A stretch of DNA of 64,000 nt, taken from contig NW_001865040.1 of the NCBI RefSeq assembly GCF_000002865.3, positions 1,769,864 through 1,833,863 on the forward strand. Reading direction: 5' to 3'. How positions within the stretch are numbered: the stretch's first letter is position 1; each line of letters starts with the position of its first letter. The notes below the pieces were generated by a model. The model saw nothing but the letters and a program-made list of their open reading frames with translations. It searched no databases and had not been told where the DNA came from. Source of the stretch: Monosiga brevicollis MX1. Its lineage: Eukaryota; Opisthokonta; Choanoflagellata; Craspedida; Salpingoecidae. Position numbers and translations under genes: made by a program. This document shows positions 1 through 12,097 of this stretch, piece after piece.

Positions 1-50
1 TTCCTAGCATTTTGTTCATCTTCGCACACTGCGCCTCGGTTTTTATCTTA

Positions 51-530
51 GTGTGGTGAGCGACGTCCTAGGTAACCTCCGTGCACAGGCGCAGGCGATG
101 GGTGACGAACTGGACGAGCAAAACGACACGTTGGCGCGCATTGATGGCAAGGTGGGTTGGTGTTCACTAAATTTGAGCAACTATCATCAACATCCTATGC
201 TTGAACACATTCGCCTGGGTGCACTGCTAGCACGAGACCAACTGCGCGCTACCCGCACAGCCATCATGTCATTGACAGACGTGGCTTGGCATGCCAAGTC
301 GAGCAGGCAGAGCCACCTCCGACACACACACACACACACACGCACACACACACACACACACAGATACAGTCGCAGACGCATGTCCATGACCCACTTACAT
401 TCAGTGGCCAAGATAACTCATGATGTTTTGGCGGTGGCTTTCGCGCTTTGGCTATCAACAGATGACTTCTGATATTGCCCGCGTGCAAGCCGCATCGGAT
501 CGCACGGCGGTGCTGACCAAGCGGGCGTAA
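51..530 (+). CDS. SNAP-25/SNAP-29-type Qbc-SNARE, C-terminal exons (5' part outside window)
   Basis: Two exons are visible, about 51-151 and 462-530, joined in phase 0 across a GT-AG intron that contains a CA repeat. The peptide reads LGNLRAQAQAMGDELDEQND, then TLARIDGK, then MTSDIARVQAASDRTAVLTK-RA-stop. This is the second SNARE helix of SNAP-25/23/29 proteins: the pattern GNLRxxAxxMGxEIDxQNxxIDRI is shared, and the Q of DEQND sits at the ionic zero layer. Family knowledge: these proteins give two glutamine SNARE helices to the four-helix bundle that drives vesicle fusion at the plasma membrane or endosomes. The chain stops right after the helix with no membrane anchor, as in SNAP proteins. 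The N-terminal SNARE helix and the linker (palmitoylated in SNAP-25) lie left of the window, so SNAP-25 and SNAP-29 subtypes cannot be told apart. Confidence 0.82.
322..362. repeat. CA microsatellite in SNARE intron
   Basis: About 40 bp of CA dinucleotides with one CG interruption. It lies inside the intron between the two visible SNARE exons, so the open frames crossing it are not genes. Confidence 0.9.
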
Positions 531-1147
531 ATTCTGCTGGCTGCATGAGTGGTCGGTCAGTCGATTCAGGCCGCCTTCAAAAGAACTTTACTCTTCTAAA
601 AAATTAAGTGTTTTCGTTGCGAGCCTGCAAACAATGCGGACATTGTGTTGTCGGGAAAGCAAAGCAAGGACAAGAAACACAGCAAAGGGTGAACTCAGTC
701 CGCATGCCGTCGCCGAAATCAGGGCTCGCGTTATGATTGGATAGAAACACCAGATGTTCAAGGTTTGTTATCACAATGTGAATACAATGATTCATTTGTT
801 ACATCAACAACATCGGCCGCACTGCCCAAAGAGAAGATGAGGTGGCACCTTGTTTCCATTCGTGTCAACCGAGAAAATAAAAGGCTTCACAATCAAACAT
901 ACAAAGCAGAAGTGGTCACACCTGACTCTCCCAACGGCAAACGTTCAGGCTTTCTCAATTATATGTACATCATTGGCGTTGGGTATGGTGCACGCAAGTT
1001 TCCACGACAAAAAGACAATGCCACCACAGCACGAAACCAACACCCACAGCCAGGACTGTGACAGCACAAAATAAGCCAGTCAACAAGCAGGCTGCGAGCC
1101 ACGCACCGCGCGGGCCATGATGGGCGACGGCCAGGGCGGTCCATGGA
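531..1147. other. Tail-to-tail spacer between SNARE and CLC genes
   Basis: About 620 bp separate the SNARE stop from the CLC stop on the opposite strand. An AATAAA-like stretch near 885 could serve as a polyadenylation signal, but no coding region, RNA gene or repeat family is recognised here. Confidence 0.5.
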
Positions 1148-1852
1148 TCATGCCGTGGAGTCATCATTCCTCATAAGGGGCGCTGGGCCCTCGTCCCCAA
1201 AGTCATCCATGGGAGGTGGCCTGTAAGCCGCAAAACGTGAAGAAGCGGTTGGGTGGCGAACGGCCGGGTGCAAAACGTGCATGTGGGAAGATTCCTCATC
1301 GTGAGAATGATCATGGTCGTCCGCGCCGTGGGCTCCGTGTGCATGATCCGCCTTTTGGAAGTCTTTGCGTGTCAGCATGCCCAAAGCCTCGAACCGGTCA
1401 TTGACCACGACCAGATGTCGCAAGCCCTGGGAACGAAAGGTTCTGCACGAGCAAGCAAGGATAGATGATACAGGGCATGGACGAAAATAAGCAATTGCTG
1501 TTGGTGCGATCAAACAACGTCTGTTCACGAGCACGCCACGAACCGAAAGGCTTCGGGGAAACGAGTGTGCTCTAGCGTAAACGCAGGGGTCTCATTCATG
1601 AATTCGGTCAAGTCCGCCTTGCCCAAATTGAGAACGGTGCAATCCAATCGTGAGAGCATTCCAAACGTTTTGTAGTCGTTCTCAAACCCAAATGAACAAA
1701 CACAAAACCGAAACAACAACAAGACAAAGCAAGCGCAGTCATGACACACCGTGTCATGTTCACCCTTGAGGGCGTCATATAAAGTGTAGAGGTGACGCTT
1801 CAAAATAAGACCTATGTTTACACGAAACCAGATCCCAGAAGACAAACCAAGA

Positions 1853-1887
<35 letters not shown>

Positions 1888-4800
1888 ACAGCAAATGCAG
1901 GCGCGTTGTTGTGAGTCGACACCCAAGCCACATGCTCTGAAAAAGCAGTGACAGCGAGCAGGTGCGTCCTACTGACCAATTACTTTGTCGACTCCATCTG
2001 CTTTGTCGGTGACGGGAAATCCGTTGTGCGTCGAGGCAAGGGCTTCCTTGATTTGTTGGCGACCCGCCAAGGCAGGCAGCGAAAGGACGGGCGAAGCCAT
2101 AACCTCGCGAACGGTGACATGATTGAGCTGTTCATTTGCGACGTCCTCGAGGAAAGGAATGTGTTTCAGATGAATAAGACTGTGGTAGAGGCTGTGGTTG
2201 AGCTGCGTGCCCACCACGTTGGCCGTGATCACCGCAATGGCCAGCGCTGGCAAGTACTGGAAATCACCCGTCACCTCAAGAATAATGACGGCAATGGTGG
2301 CCGTCATGCCACCACTGCCACACCAAAAGGCAGCTGCGCCAATCATGGCAAATGCGCCAGGGTCCACTATTGCCACGAGCAACAAGCGCAAAAAGGTGAA
2401 ATACAGCTGCTCGGGGTCATCAAAGGCCACGGAGGATCGAAGCATTGTGCACAACGGACTGAGTTGAACATTGGCTGGCTCCTTGATGCCCGTGTTGACG
2501 GCAATGCCAATCATGCGACCAATGGCTCCACCTGAGTCAAAGAGGATTGAATACCCGTTTCAATCAGCACCGGAACGCGTTGGCTGGGCGAGCTAGTAAT
2601 AAAGAAGGCTGGTCTACAAGAGGGAATGTGTGACTACTGGAGGAGGCAGCGGCTGAGCTGTATGACCACATACCCATGGTCAGCATGGGAATGACCAGGC
2701 CTGAAGGAAAGGTTGCACCAGCCGTCACAACGGCCAGCAAGAAGTATAAAATCAGAAAGCCAGCCAGTGCATCAGCTTCAAGGATATCGTAGGTGCCCGT
2801 TTGGAACAGCAAATTAACGGCGTGGTGGCCTGTATTAAAGCTAGGCGTGGCGCGCGGAAAAGCAAGCAGGCGCGCCGGAATGCGGGGTTTGGATCATGAG
2901 GAAGCCTCGGCAGCTAGATTGGGCATTCAGCCATTCCCTGCCCAGAGCTCAAAACAGCGCCCCGATGCAAACCTACAAGAGGCTGCCCAGCTGTGAATAC
3001 TCGTCCTCGTCGCAATCAAACTGGCGCAGCTCTAAATTCTCCTTGACCTTGTCCTGTAGCTCTTTGACCACTTGATCCAAGTCTTGATCCTCGGGCCATT
3101 GACTGCGGTTGACATGGAGTACGCTAAATCGGGCAGCGTCAAACCGTGTGAAGCCATGCTTGGGTAGAAGGCCTTCAGCGTAATGGTGGACAATGACAGG
3201 TGAACTCAAGGTTCAAAGCTTGTTCAGGTGGTTTCTTACCGATAGAGGTCTTTTGCGGTGGAGCTAAGGCAGACCTTGGGGTCGTCGAGGACCAGATTAC
3301 CAGAGTCAAACACATACGAGTCGGTTGTTTGGGCAGGAACGTGGTCCACAACCTGGCGCAGCTGTGGACCAAATGTGGTTAAGCCAGAGGAGGCGATAGT
3401 GCAACAAATAGGCGAGGCAGGCACGACGACTGTACCCTTTGTTTGGAGACGCCACGAGCAATGCACGGCATCCAACCTTGGTGCAGTGGCCAGCCGTTGG
3501 CGCAAAGACGACGATGAGAGAGGTGATAAGGACCAGGCATAGCGCCTCAATGATGCGGTTGCGGCCCGAGGCGCCCACAAACTAGCAAGTTGCAGGCAAT
3601 GTTCAAGTGAGAACAGGGCTGTATCTACAAGCCGGGCCGAGCCACAGCGGCTGCTGATTGGCCAAGTGACCTCACTAAGCGATCGCACCTTCTTGCGGAA
3701 ACGAAAAATGGTTGTGTTGAGAGCGTTAAAGAGCGAGCCGGCCGCACCGCAGACAACGCCTGTGATAATAAAGAGAAAAATGTCCTCGGCCAAATAGGGA
3801 GCCTGCCAAAGTAGTGATTCAGCGGCAGGGTGCACTGCGAGCGCGGTGCAAGGGGTTGCAAGGGGGGCGAGCACTGACGCTGCATTCCACTTCGATTTCA
3901 TAGGGCGTGAAGGTGTCGGCCTCAAGGCGATGTCCGTCAGTCAGTACGGCCATGATGTAGTAGGCGATGATGCAAGTAAAGTAAGTGCGAAAAACAAGCT
4001 GTGCATCGAAGAAGCTGATGGCTTCCTCAATGACGAAGAAAACACCTGCACATGTACCCAACAGTCAGCGTCAGGAGGGGACAGATGAGATAGTCGAGGC
4101 CGCGTGGGCGGTTGCATAACACCCTTCAGGCCTGCGGGAGTGGGGCAGGGGGGCGCGGTCCGTACCACCGATGGGCGAGCGAAAGGCAACGGCAATGCCA
4201 GCGGCCGAGCCCGCCACAACAAGCTTGCGCATGTCCATGTCGTCGAAGAAGAGCTGAACGTTGCGACTGAAGCTTGGGAGGCCCGAAAAAAGCCAGGCCA
4301 GGCTCTCGACCAGACGCGGTCCGATCATGGCACCAAGATGAATGGTGGGGCCCTCGGGGCCAATGGCGAGGCCCGAGGAGACGGCGAAGACAAGGCCGAT
4401 AGCCTTGGAGAGCATGGTGCTCGGAGAGAGCAGGTCACTGGGCTTGGCTCCGTTTAGGTAGCTAATAATCTCAGGCATGCCCGAAGAAATGGCAGCAGGA
4501 GCCCAGAGGGCGAAGAGGACGGCCACCATGACGAGACCTAGGGAGCTGAAAAAGTTGATGACCCACGCCACGAAGAAATGGCCTGTGATGGGAGTTTATA
4601 GTTGTGTCACAGGCAGCATGAGTGCCGCCAACGCAGATGGGATCGAGGAGGAGGTGCACGGGCGAGGTTGGCGACCAACCATCTGCCATGTTATCGGCTA
4701 GGTTTTGCATTCGGGCAGTGGAAATGACCTCGATGGCGGCGTTGAGGCCGCGATACAAACAAGCCAAGACGATAGCTGGAGTCGGGCGCACATTGATCCA

Positions 4801-5293
4801 GGTCAGGTCAGGCGGCAGCAGCGATTGGTTGCGGTGTCGATCCAAAAGAAAAGAAAAAGGATAAACGCACCAATTAGGGCCAAGATGATCCATTGCGTGA
4901 TGGCGTAGGCACCCGTTTGGCGTGTGTAAGTGTTGCTGAGCTCAGGGCGGCGTGAGTTGTTGATGGCCTGGTAGTCAGCGCCTTCCGTCTATTCGAGACG
5001 AGCCCGTGCATGGGACCAGCGTATTGAGCAGGAGATGTCAAGTAAAATTTTCCTCCGATTCACCAGCCGTCGATGCAGTTTGGCCCGCCATCTCTCAAAG
5101 AGGGCTCGCCAACTGCCGCTGCCGCTGGCCCGAGGCGGAGCGAGACGCGCCCTCTGCGAACAACAACAACAACAACAACACCAACAACACCAACAAGAAG
5201 AAGCAAGCCAGCGCAAAAGAGCCTTACCACACCACTCTTCTTGATATCCCCAAAGGGAAAGCCAGGCGGCAGCACGCCGGCCATGATACCCAT
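1148..5293 (-). CDS. CLC-family chloride/proton exchanger with CBS domains and His-rich tail
   Basis: Fourteen exons sum to 2637 nt in one frame (878 aa): 5293-5228, 4988-4871, 4775-4680, 4582-4166, 4045-3879, 3802-3689, 3581-3477, 3361-3240, 3204-2977, 2840-2674, 2531-1977, 1811-1750, 1680-1540, 1426-1148. Family marks in order are SSGMPEIISYLNGAK (selectivity filter), SSGLAIGPEGPTIHLGAMIG (gating Glu), SPIGGVFFVIEEAISFF (second Glu = proton glutamate of exchangers), FPSGLVIPMLTMG and MIGAAAFWCGSGG. Two CBS domains follow: one near 2010-2200 continuing into GLILKRHLYTLYDALK, and one spanning the last two exons (GLRHLVVVNDRFEALGMLTR). Both key glutamates suggest a 2Cl-/H+ antiporter of endosomes or lysosomes (CLC-3 to -7 class), not a channel. 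Oddities are Pro for the usual Lys in GKEGP and a tail rich in His, Asp and Glu after CBS2. An extra 5' exon upstream of 5293 is possible because the frame stays open. Confidence 0.9.
1854..1886. repeat. A33 tract (T33 on the gene strand) in a CLC intron
   Basis: On the minus strand this is a T33 run about 45 nt upstream of the 3' splice site at 1812, within the intron between CLC exons 11 and 12. It may act as an extended polypyrimidine tract. Confidence 0.9.
5160..5200. repeat. AAC-rich microsatellite in first CLC intron
   Basis: Imperfect AAC repeats with ACC and AAG variants, inside the intron 4989-5227 of the CLC gene. Frames through it are low-complexity artefacts. Confidence 0.85.
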
Positions 5294-6156
5294 CGTGTCA
5301 CGTTCTCTGCCAAACTGGGGCGCTCGTGAATCCTATGTCAGTGTGAGAGCAGAGAGCGTGCCAGAGAGCCAGAGAGACAGAGCGCAACCTGTGCCCTCTT
5401 GGAACACCTCTGCCACCGAGAGAGAGAGAGAGAATGAATGAATTGGTGAGAGAGAGAGAAAGGGGGCGGAAGACAAAACTCGATCAACAATAACCTATAA
5501 AATTGCTACAACAAGTTGATTTATGAAGGTGTTATGATATACAAAAGATGTAGAATATAATTCAAAAAGTATGCTAGTACGGGTAGGCTCACAGAGGGAG
5601 AGTGATACGCCATCTCATGGTGTGGCCGTGGTGCTCGGGTCCAACTCATGACGCCTTTTGGTTATGCTTTCCGGAGGAGGAATGCTCCACGGCCTCCACG
5701 TCTCCATCACTGCTTGTTTCTGCTTTTTCTTTTTAACAATCTCACACCAAGCCGAACCAATGCAGTGCCTTGCATTCAGACAAAGCCCAGTTTGGGTGCA
5801 CTGTGCAGACCGGCCCCCTCCCAGACTCGCTGCCCCTCTGCCCAGGAGACTGCCCAAAGGGACTCACCACAACAGTTGTTTTGTTCAGTTTCTGACATTC
5901 AGTATTGATAATTTGTCATCGTTTTTGTTTCAAGCTTTTCCATTTTTTTTTTTCCGAATCATCGTGATCGAGGTGAGGAGAGCTCGCTGCCCGTCTGCCC
6001 GTCTGCCCGTCTGCCCCCTATTGGGTCTTGTGTCGCCTTCCGTTTCGGCGGCTGGCCTGTTTTGGCTCGGCGTGGTCAGGCGTGGGTTATGAGCGCGTGC
6101 ATCTCGTTGTTGAACTCACTCGTGCGTGGTTCATTAAGATTTTGTCAATCGGCACG
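5294..6156. promoter_or_regulatory. Shared 5' region between divergent CLC and UFC1 genes
   Basis: About 860 bp between two start codons that point away from each other. It holds GA repeats (about 5413-5460), an AT-rich stretch around 5480-5580, and a repeated CCCGTCTGC unit near 5988-6014. No conserved coding sequence is recognised, though a non-coding first exon for either gene could lie here. Its role as a promoter region is inferred from position only. Confidence 0.45.
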
Positions 6157-7408
6157 ATGGTGGACGCCCATACCCGCAAGACTTTGGCGGCCATCCCGCT
6201 TCTGCGTGTGAATGCTGGCCCGCGCAGCGGCGATCTCTGGCGGGTAAGACTGACGGCGACCACGCGCTTTGTCTGAATCATGTTGCGCAAGTTATTTTGT
6301 GGACACACGAAACACCTCGTCTTGAACTGCCTGGTCCATCGTTCTTTGCATGCTTGGACCAATGGCTCTCTCTGACCGCGATTGTCTCATCAACGACAGG
6401 CGCGTCACAAGGAGGAGCTCATGTCTTTAATCACCGTATGTAATTTCTTCTCTGACACTAGCGCTCAGCCATGTCTTGCCTTGAGCTCTGCATGCAAAGA
6501 GCTGCTGTACATATCCTTGCTATATCCTGGTTGTATGTACGCTTGTTTTTCACGTACTGCTACGCTTGTTTTCCCCGCAGTACGTGAAAAACAACAAGGA
6601 GAATGACAACGACTGGTTTCGCCTCGAATCCAACCCTGAAGGCACGCGGTGCGTTACATTTTTCTTGTTGATCGTCTGCAATCAAATCCGCTGCGACTTG
6701 AGCGGCACTCGGCCGGCACTCGGTGACAAGCGTTGAACAAGCTTTCGAGCAACGCGGGCGGCGAAAAGCGGGGGTGGAAGCGAGGATATTGACTTGCACG
6801 TTCCCATTCTCATGGAGAAACTAATCGCACATCCTCATGGTGGCCCTTCCAGGTGGTTTGGCAAGTGCTGGATTGTTGTCGACATGCTGAAATACGAGTT
6901 TGATCTGGAGTTTGACGTGCGTGCAGCGGCTTGCGCTCAACTTGAGCTTGTTGGGCGTTTGCACATCGCTTACGTCTACGCGTTGTCTCGATGGGTTCCC
7001 TTTTTTTTTCCTTTGTTTGTTTAGATTCCGGTCGCGTACCCGTCCACTGCTCCTGAAATTGCCATTCCGGAACTGGACGGCAAGACGGCCAAAATGTATC
7101 GGTGCGTCTCGGCGCACGACACTGACTCGTTTGGCCTTCTCGACCAGAGTGAAGGGTGTCTCGATGATACAAGCGATGGCTCCTCTGACCCGACCACATC
7201 AACACTCACCTGGCTTGTTGGTATTTGATTTGAGTCCAGGGGCGGTAAAATTTGCTTGACAGACCATTTCAAGCCCTTGTGGGCGCGGAATGTTCCCCAT
7301 TTTGGCATTGCCCACGCCATGGCACTGGGTCTTGGGCCCTGGCTGGCCGTAGAGATCCCTGATCTCGTCTCCAAGGGTATCGTCAAGCACAAGGAGACCT
7401 CTTCCTGA
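6157..7408 (+). CDS. UFC1: UFM1-conjugating enzyme (E2)
   Basis: Six exons (6157-6243, 6400-6435, 6581-6648, 6853-6916, 7025-7101, 7240-7408) give 166 aa, against 167 in human UFC1, with all phases consistent. Similarity runs end to end: [16 protein letters not shown] near the N-terminus, then [40 protein letters not shown] and [19 protein letters not shown]. The catalytic cysteine is in [10 protein letters not shown], with the TAK motif nine residues before it. Function from the family: UFC1 takes UFM1 from UBA5 and passes it to the UFL1 ligase complex, mainly at the ER and ribosomes. The short N-terminal extension typical of UFC1 is kept. The gene lies 340 bp upstream of CCDC93 on the same strand. 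Confidence 0.97.
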
Positions 7409-7743
7409 TTCAATTCCGACCATTCCAATCTTTCATAGGATCACTCTCTTGCATGATGCCAGCACCGTCAGCCGGTCAAGATACACTCGAACAACGATGA
7501 AAATTCAATTTCCTCTCCTCTCAAATGTGTCATTCGCTAGCCTTGTCCATCTCTACACCATCAGGCGCTTTCCATGCCCCATATCACACATCTCCCCACA
7601 CCCTCTTATTTTTTTCTTTTCCTTTTCCCTTTTCCCTTTTTCCTCGTTCTTTTTTTCATTTCCTTTGCCCTCCAAACTCAACTTTCCTTTGTTCATTTTT
7701 TACCTCTTTGTTCCGAGTGAAAAGAGAGAGAAAAGCAGTCACA

Positions 7744-10700
7744 ATGGCGGCGAGTGCAGGCTCGGTGTTTGCCAACGTTAAAAAGGGCATCAAGGCCAAG
7801 GCTTATGATGCTGAGGGCCAGGAGGTTGCGGTAAGAAGAAGTCATGATGCTTTTTTGACACGAGGTGCTCATTGCTGATGCAGTAGCTCACGACACCCGG
7901 CTCGTCGTGCTCGACAGTTTGATGTGCGCGATGACGAGGAGCAATCCGTCAAGCTCAGCGAGACGGTGGACCTCCTGCTGGCTGCTGGCTACTTTCGCGC
8001 CCGGATCAAGGGTCTCTCGGCCTTTGACAAGGTTGTGGGTGGCATGACGTGGTGCATCACTGCCAGTAACGTTGACGTGGATGTTGACCTCCTTTTTCAG
8101 GAAAACTCGACCATTGGTCAGAAAATGTGCGTGCCAATCGGATCTCTGTATCGCCATTCGCTACTGGCGCTGTCCCCCGCGATCAGCTGCGGGAAGAGCA
8201 ATATCTTTCCTCTGTACGCTTTTGTCATTGCTATCTGTGGCATTGCCCTCCGCCCCACCTCTCTTTCTCAGTGCACTCACCGAAAAGATCGTCGCGGCCC
8301 TTCCCATCATGAAGTGTCCCCATCGACTTGAGCCACATCAAATCCAAGGCACGCTTCTCGTGTGGCACTGTATCAAAACGTGAAGGAGGATTGTCTCCTG
8401 ACTCTTGAAAGTTTTACTCGAGGCGCACAGAGCGCACGTCGGGTCTAACCGAGCGCTTGTTGCACAACATTTCAGGTTTGGATTTTATCCACATTTACCC
8501 CGTCATTCAGTGGCTCGTGAAAAAAGCCATCGAAACTCGCGAGGAACGTGCCCTGCAGATTCGCAGGCGCGCTCTCTTCGTCTTTGGCCAACATGAAGAG
8601 TCACCTGAAGTACGGCATTGGACGGTTCATCGCGCACGGTCCTTCGCATGCCAAGGCCCTTTGTGTCATTAAGAGAGGCAGACATTGGCGCTTCAGGGGA
8701 AAAGAGTTGCCGTTTTGCTCACTCATGCCCGCACCAATGTGCAGGAGGCCAAGCGACAGGAGCGCTTGCCCGCCACTCAGCGCTCATCACACGATACAAA
8801 GGAGCACTATGCACCCAAGCGGCGTTACCGTGCCCCTGCTTTGGGCAGCGCACCTGATGAAGCCACTGCCGTTGAAACCACTTTGCTGGAATACGGCCAG
8901 TGCGTTACTGTCGCTTGTCGTTTGTTTTCCAGTTGCCTGTCTGCTTGTGTCCATGGCAAATTGCTTCATTCAGTCTTGGGCTATGCGTCAAACTCGCGTT
9001 CTTGAGTTGCTGATCTGCTTCATCGTGTCACAGGCGATACGGCATTCGTCGCAAGCAGGCCAAGGCCAAGTCTGCCAAGGAAGCTGCGGTCGCCGCATCT
9101 CTTGGTGCTGATGACACTGACGATGCGGCTGCGGAAGAGGAGGCGCGCCGTTTGGACCAACTCATGCAAACCATGGGCGAAGCCGGCGAGGTACGTATGC
9201 TCTTCGGCTCGTCTGCATTCACGGTCTGAGCATAGGCTTTTTTTTTTTTTTTTTTTTTTTTTCTTTGTTGATTGACGAGCGTAACACCATGAATGTAGGA
9301 CAAAGTTTCCAAAGCCCGCTTGGGCTCAATCATCGAGCAGTCGACCAACGTTATTTCCAAATTGGTGCGTTGCTACTGTTTGAGTCTTAGATGGGTCGAA
9401 GGGGGGTGATCAGCCTGCCTTTTGTCCCAAGTCCTCTCACGACCCTTTCTGTTGCAGTCGGATGAGTACCGTGCGCATGCCGCAGAAGTTGCCAAGGCAG
9501 ATGAGGGTCGTCAGGGCGGGGTGGCCGCACATAAGGTGAGTTGTGCTTCAGCCTTGCTCGCAACACATTTGGGTATTTGGGTCGCAGTGGAATTTGCTCT
9601 TGGCCTTGAGTTGGCCCGTGGCCCACCAAGCTTCTCGGATGCGTGTCTTCATTGTCCTGACCATTGCTTTCTATTTTCTCTTGTTTCTCATCTTCTCCGA
9701 TGCAGCGTGCCGTCCAATCGCTGAACAAGCGCATTGATGCTGCGCAATCCGATCTTGATGCGCTTCAAGCGCAGCGCGATGAGACCCATCGTCGCTATGA
9801 GTCAGCCAAAGCTCGCCTGGCGGAGGTTCGTGCCGATGTCTGGCACACACCTGTTATGTACCACAGCATCTTGTCCAGGCTCACCTTTTCCTGCCGTACT
9901 GGACTCTTGCTGCTTTATTCTTCAGGCTCAGACCGAGCATGCTCAGCTGGAGGAGGAGGCCCGTCAATTGGACGGCCTTGAAGGCGACGAAAGTAACAAG
10001 GTGAGCCTTGTATTATACACACGCCAATGCCATCACAACATCTACAGCTGCTGGCGCTGGTCCTTGCTTTCATGGATAAATGGGTGTGCAATGACTGTCT
10101 TGCCACACTTGCCACTTGTCATGCGTGCAGCCCATTATCGAGAAACTGCGCACGCTTTTGGCCACGATGGACGACCTCAAGGCGCGCCAAGGTGCCTTCA
10201 AGGTTTGTCGAGGCCCCTCTGCTTACTTGCCCCCTCTCTCAATTTTTTGCGCCGTGGGCTTACGGCCGATGTGTTTTACGTTCAGGCCACGTGTCAAGCA
10301 GAGATGGAGCGCCTGCAGGGCGAGATTGAGGGCTTGCGCGCCACAGGCGCCATTCAGGTCGATGATGAGCGCGCCCAGGTTTGTTTTATCATTGAAAATG
10401 CCAGCTCGAGTCTAGTGCCAGCTCAAGTCTAGTGCCAGCTCAAGTCGAGTGCACATTAAAGCACAAGAACACGCTGGTTTTGGTCCACTTTGTCCGTGGC
10501 TATTCTTATTCCAGTGTCTGCAAACGCAGGCGGTCCAGCAACAGCTCCAGGAGGAGCAGGCTCGTCTTGACAAGGCCAAGGTACGGGCATGGCCTGCTCT
10601 TTTTGGGGGAAGCGTATGGACAGAGTGCATGGTTTTTGAGCAGTCAAAGTGTTGGCTCGATTCAAATTGCCCTTTCCCCGGCTGCTTGTTGCTAATGCTA

Positions 10701-11650
10701 CCGGTGCTAATTAGATCTCCGCTTCCAAGCGTAACCGACAAGTAGCATATTTGGAGCGTCAACTCGATCAGATCCCGAGCCGTTCCGAGCTCAAACAGTA
10801 CCAGCGCCGCTTTGTGGAGCTCTACGAGCAAAGTAGGATCACGCCCCTTACGCCCATTGGGTGCCAACTCATGGTGGCAGGTCCTGTCCCTTGAGTTTCA
10901 TGGCTCATCATCCGGTCTTTCTTCTGCAAACTTTGTCCTCATTCGCAGTCAACGCCAAGCATCGCGAAACGCAACATTATTTTGCGCTGTACAATACGCT
11001 GAGCGACACCAAATCCTACATGATGAATGAGAACTCGCTCCTACAGTCTATTCAAGAAACCTTTCCCAAAGCTGTGCTGTCTACGAGTACGTGTGCACAC
11101 CCTGGACGCAGAGTTGAATGGATTGGAGACCCGTGTGGTGTGTCGTCATGCCTGACTCGTTGTCGCCACCCCGCACCAACCTCTTTTTTTTTTTTTTTTT
11201 TTTTTTTTTCATTTGTTTTAGATAACAAGCGCGCGTTCTTGGATCAGCTCGCCAAGATTGTCGATGGCATTGATAACAACAAAGAGCGATTGCGCGAAAA
11301 GGAAGGCAGTGCGCGCGAACGCCGTGATCAGCTCAGGTCAGTGTCCACCCATTCCGGTCGGGCTACCCCAAGGACAGGATGACTCACTTGGAATTGTTGA
11401 ACTCTTGGTGCTTGTGTTATGCTTGATGGTAATTCAGTCAAGTGCATTTGGCCTTGATCGAGACGGAGCGGCGATATTTCAAGGCTGTGCGCGACTACGA
11501 GCAGGTTCGTTGAAGGTGGCGGCTGCCGGCTTTCTTGCAATCAGCCGTTTTTTTGTCGCTCACGCCCCACCGGCATTTGCTTCGCCTTAGGACATGAAAC
11601 GCAACGCCAAGTTGGCAGCTCAGCTTGCTGCCAAAACTGGCAGCGCTTAG
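7744..11650 (+). CDS. CCDC93: CCDC93, CCC/Commander complex subunit
   Basis: An intron-rich gene with a strongly conserved N-terminal domain: [20 protein letters not shown], then [37 protein letters not shown] and [23 protein letters not shown] basic stretch with [16 protein letters not shown] follows (about 8870-9070), then long coiled coils through exons from 9080 on. The C-terminal region is also conserved: [40 protein letters not shown] and [12 protein letters not shown], ending near GSA-stop at 11648-11650. Family knowledge: CCDC93 pairs with CCDC22 and COMMD proteins in the Commander assembly, which recycles cargo from endosomes with retriever and WASH. Exon 1 is 7744-7830, exon 2 7918-8126, exon 3 8272-8348 and exon 4 starts at 8476. 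The intron after exon 3 appears to be GC-AG. Exon edges between about 8560 and 8700 are uncertain. Confidence 0.95.
9238..9262. repeat. T25 tract in CCDC93 intron
   Basis: A T run in the sense strand of an intron, about 40 nt before the acceptor that precedes the exon starting GACAAAGTTTCC. Confidence 0.9.
11184..11209. repeat. T26 tract directly before a CCDC93 3' splice site
   Basis: The T run is followed by CATTTGTTTTAG and then the exon encoding [16 protein letters not shown], so it forms part of the polypyrimidine tract. Confidence 0.9.
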
Positions 11651-11884
11651 ATGATCATGCTCACGGTTCGTGCCTCGGTTTTTTTCCTAGTTTTACTTTC
11701 GCCTTCAAGGGTCTTCAATCAAAAGTAGTTTCTTCCTCCTCTGCTGACAAGCAACGGCTGTTTCGGCCACCTGCGGTGCGCAGTATGCGGAATTGCATCA
11801 CAATTTTGATGTTCAGAAGATGCTTCGATGGGCCGGCAGATGCGTTCCTACCCTTGCACTGGCAAAAATTTTGTTCAAGAGCAC

Positions 11885-12016
11885 ACAGACATACACAGAC
11901 ACACAAACAGACTACACACACACCACACACACACACACACACACAGCCATAGCACAGCCATAGACACAGCCATAGATACATACAGACACACAGACACACA
12001 CAGACACACAGAACAA
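11885..12016. repeat. CA-rich stretch upstream of JKAMP
   Basis: Imperfect CA and ACAG repeats in the 450 bp between the CCDC93 stop and the JKAMP start. The open frame that spans it runs in frame into JKAMP, but the likely start is the later Met at 12098, next to the signal peptide. Confidence 0.8.
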
Positions 12017-12097
12017 AAATTCAATTTGATGCTATTTTGGTTTTATCGCGCGTTCCAAAAGAGTGCTTGCATCTGCCAATGTGGGCGAGCAGCTGAG

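Noticed and set aside
1948-2535. 195-residue open frame on the plus strand
   Set aside because: It is the antisense shadow of the large CLC exon 2531-1977, whose minus-strand reading matches CLC transmembrane and CBS sequence.
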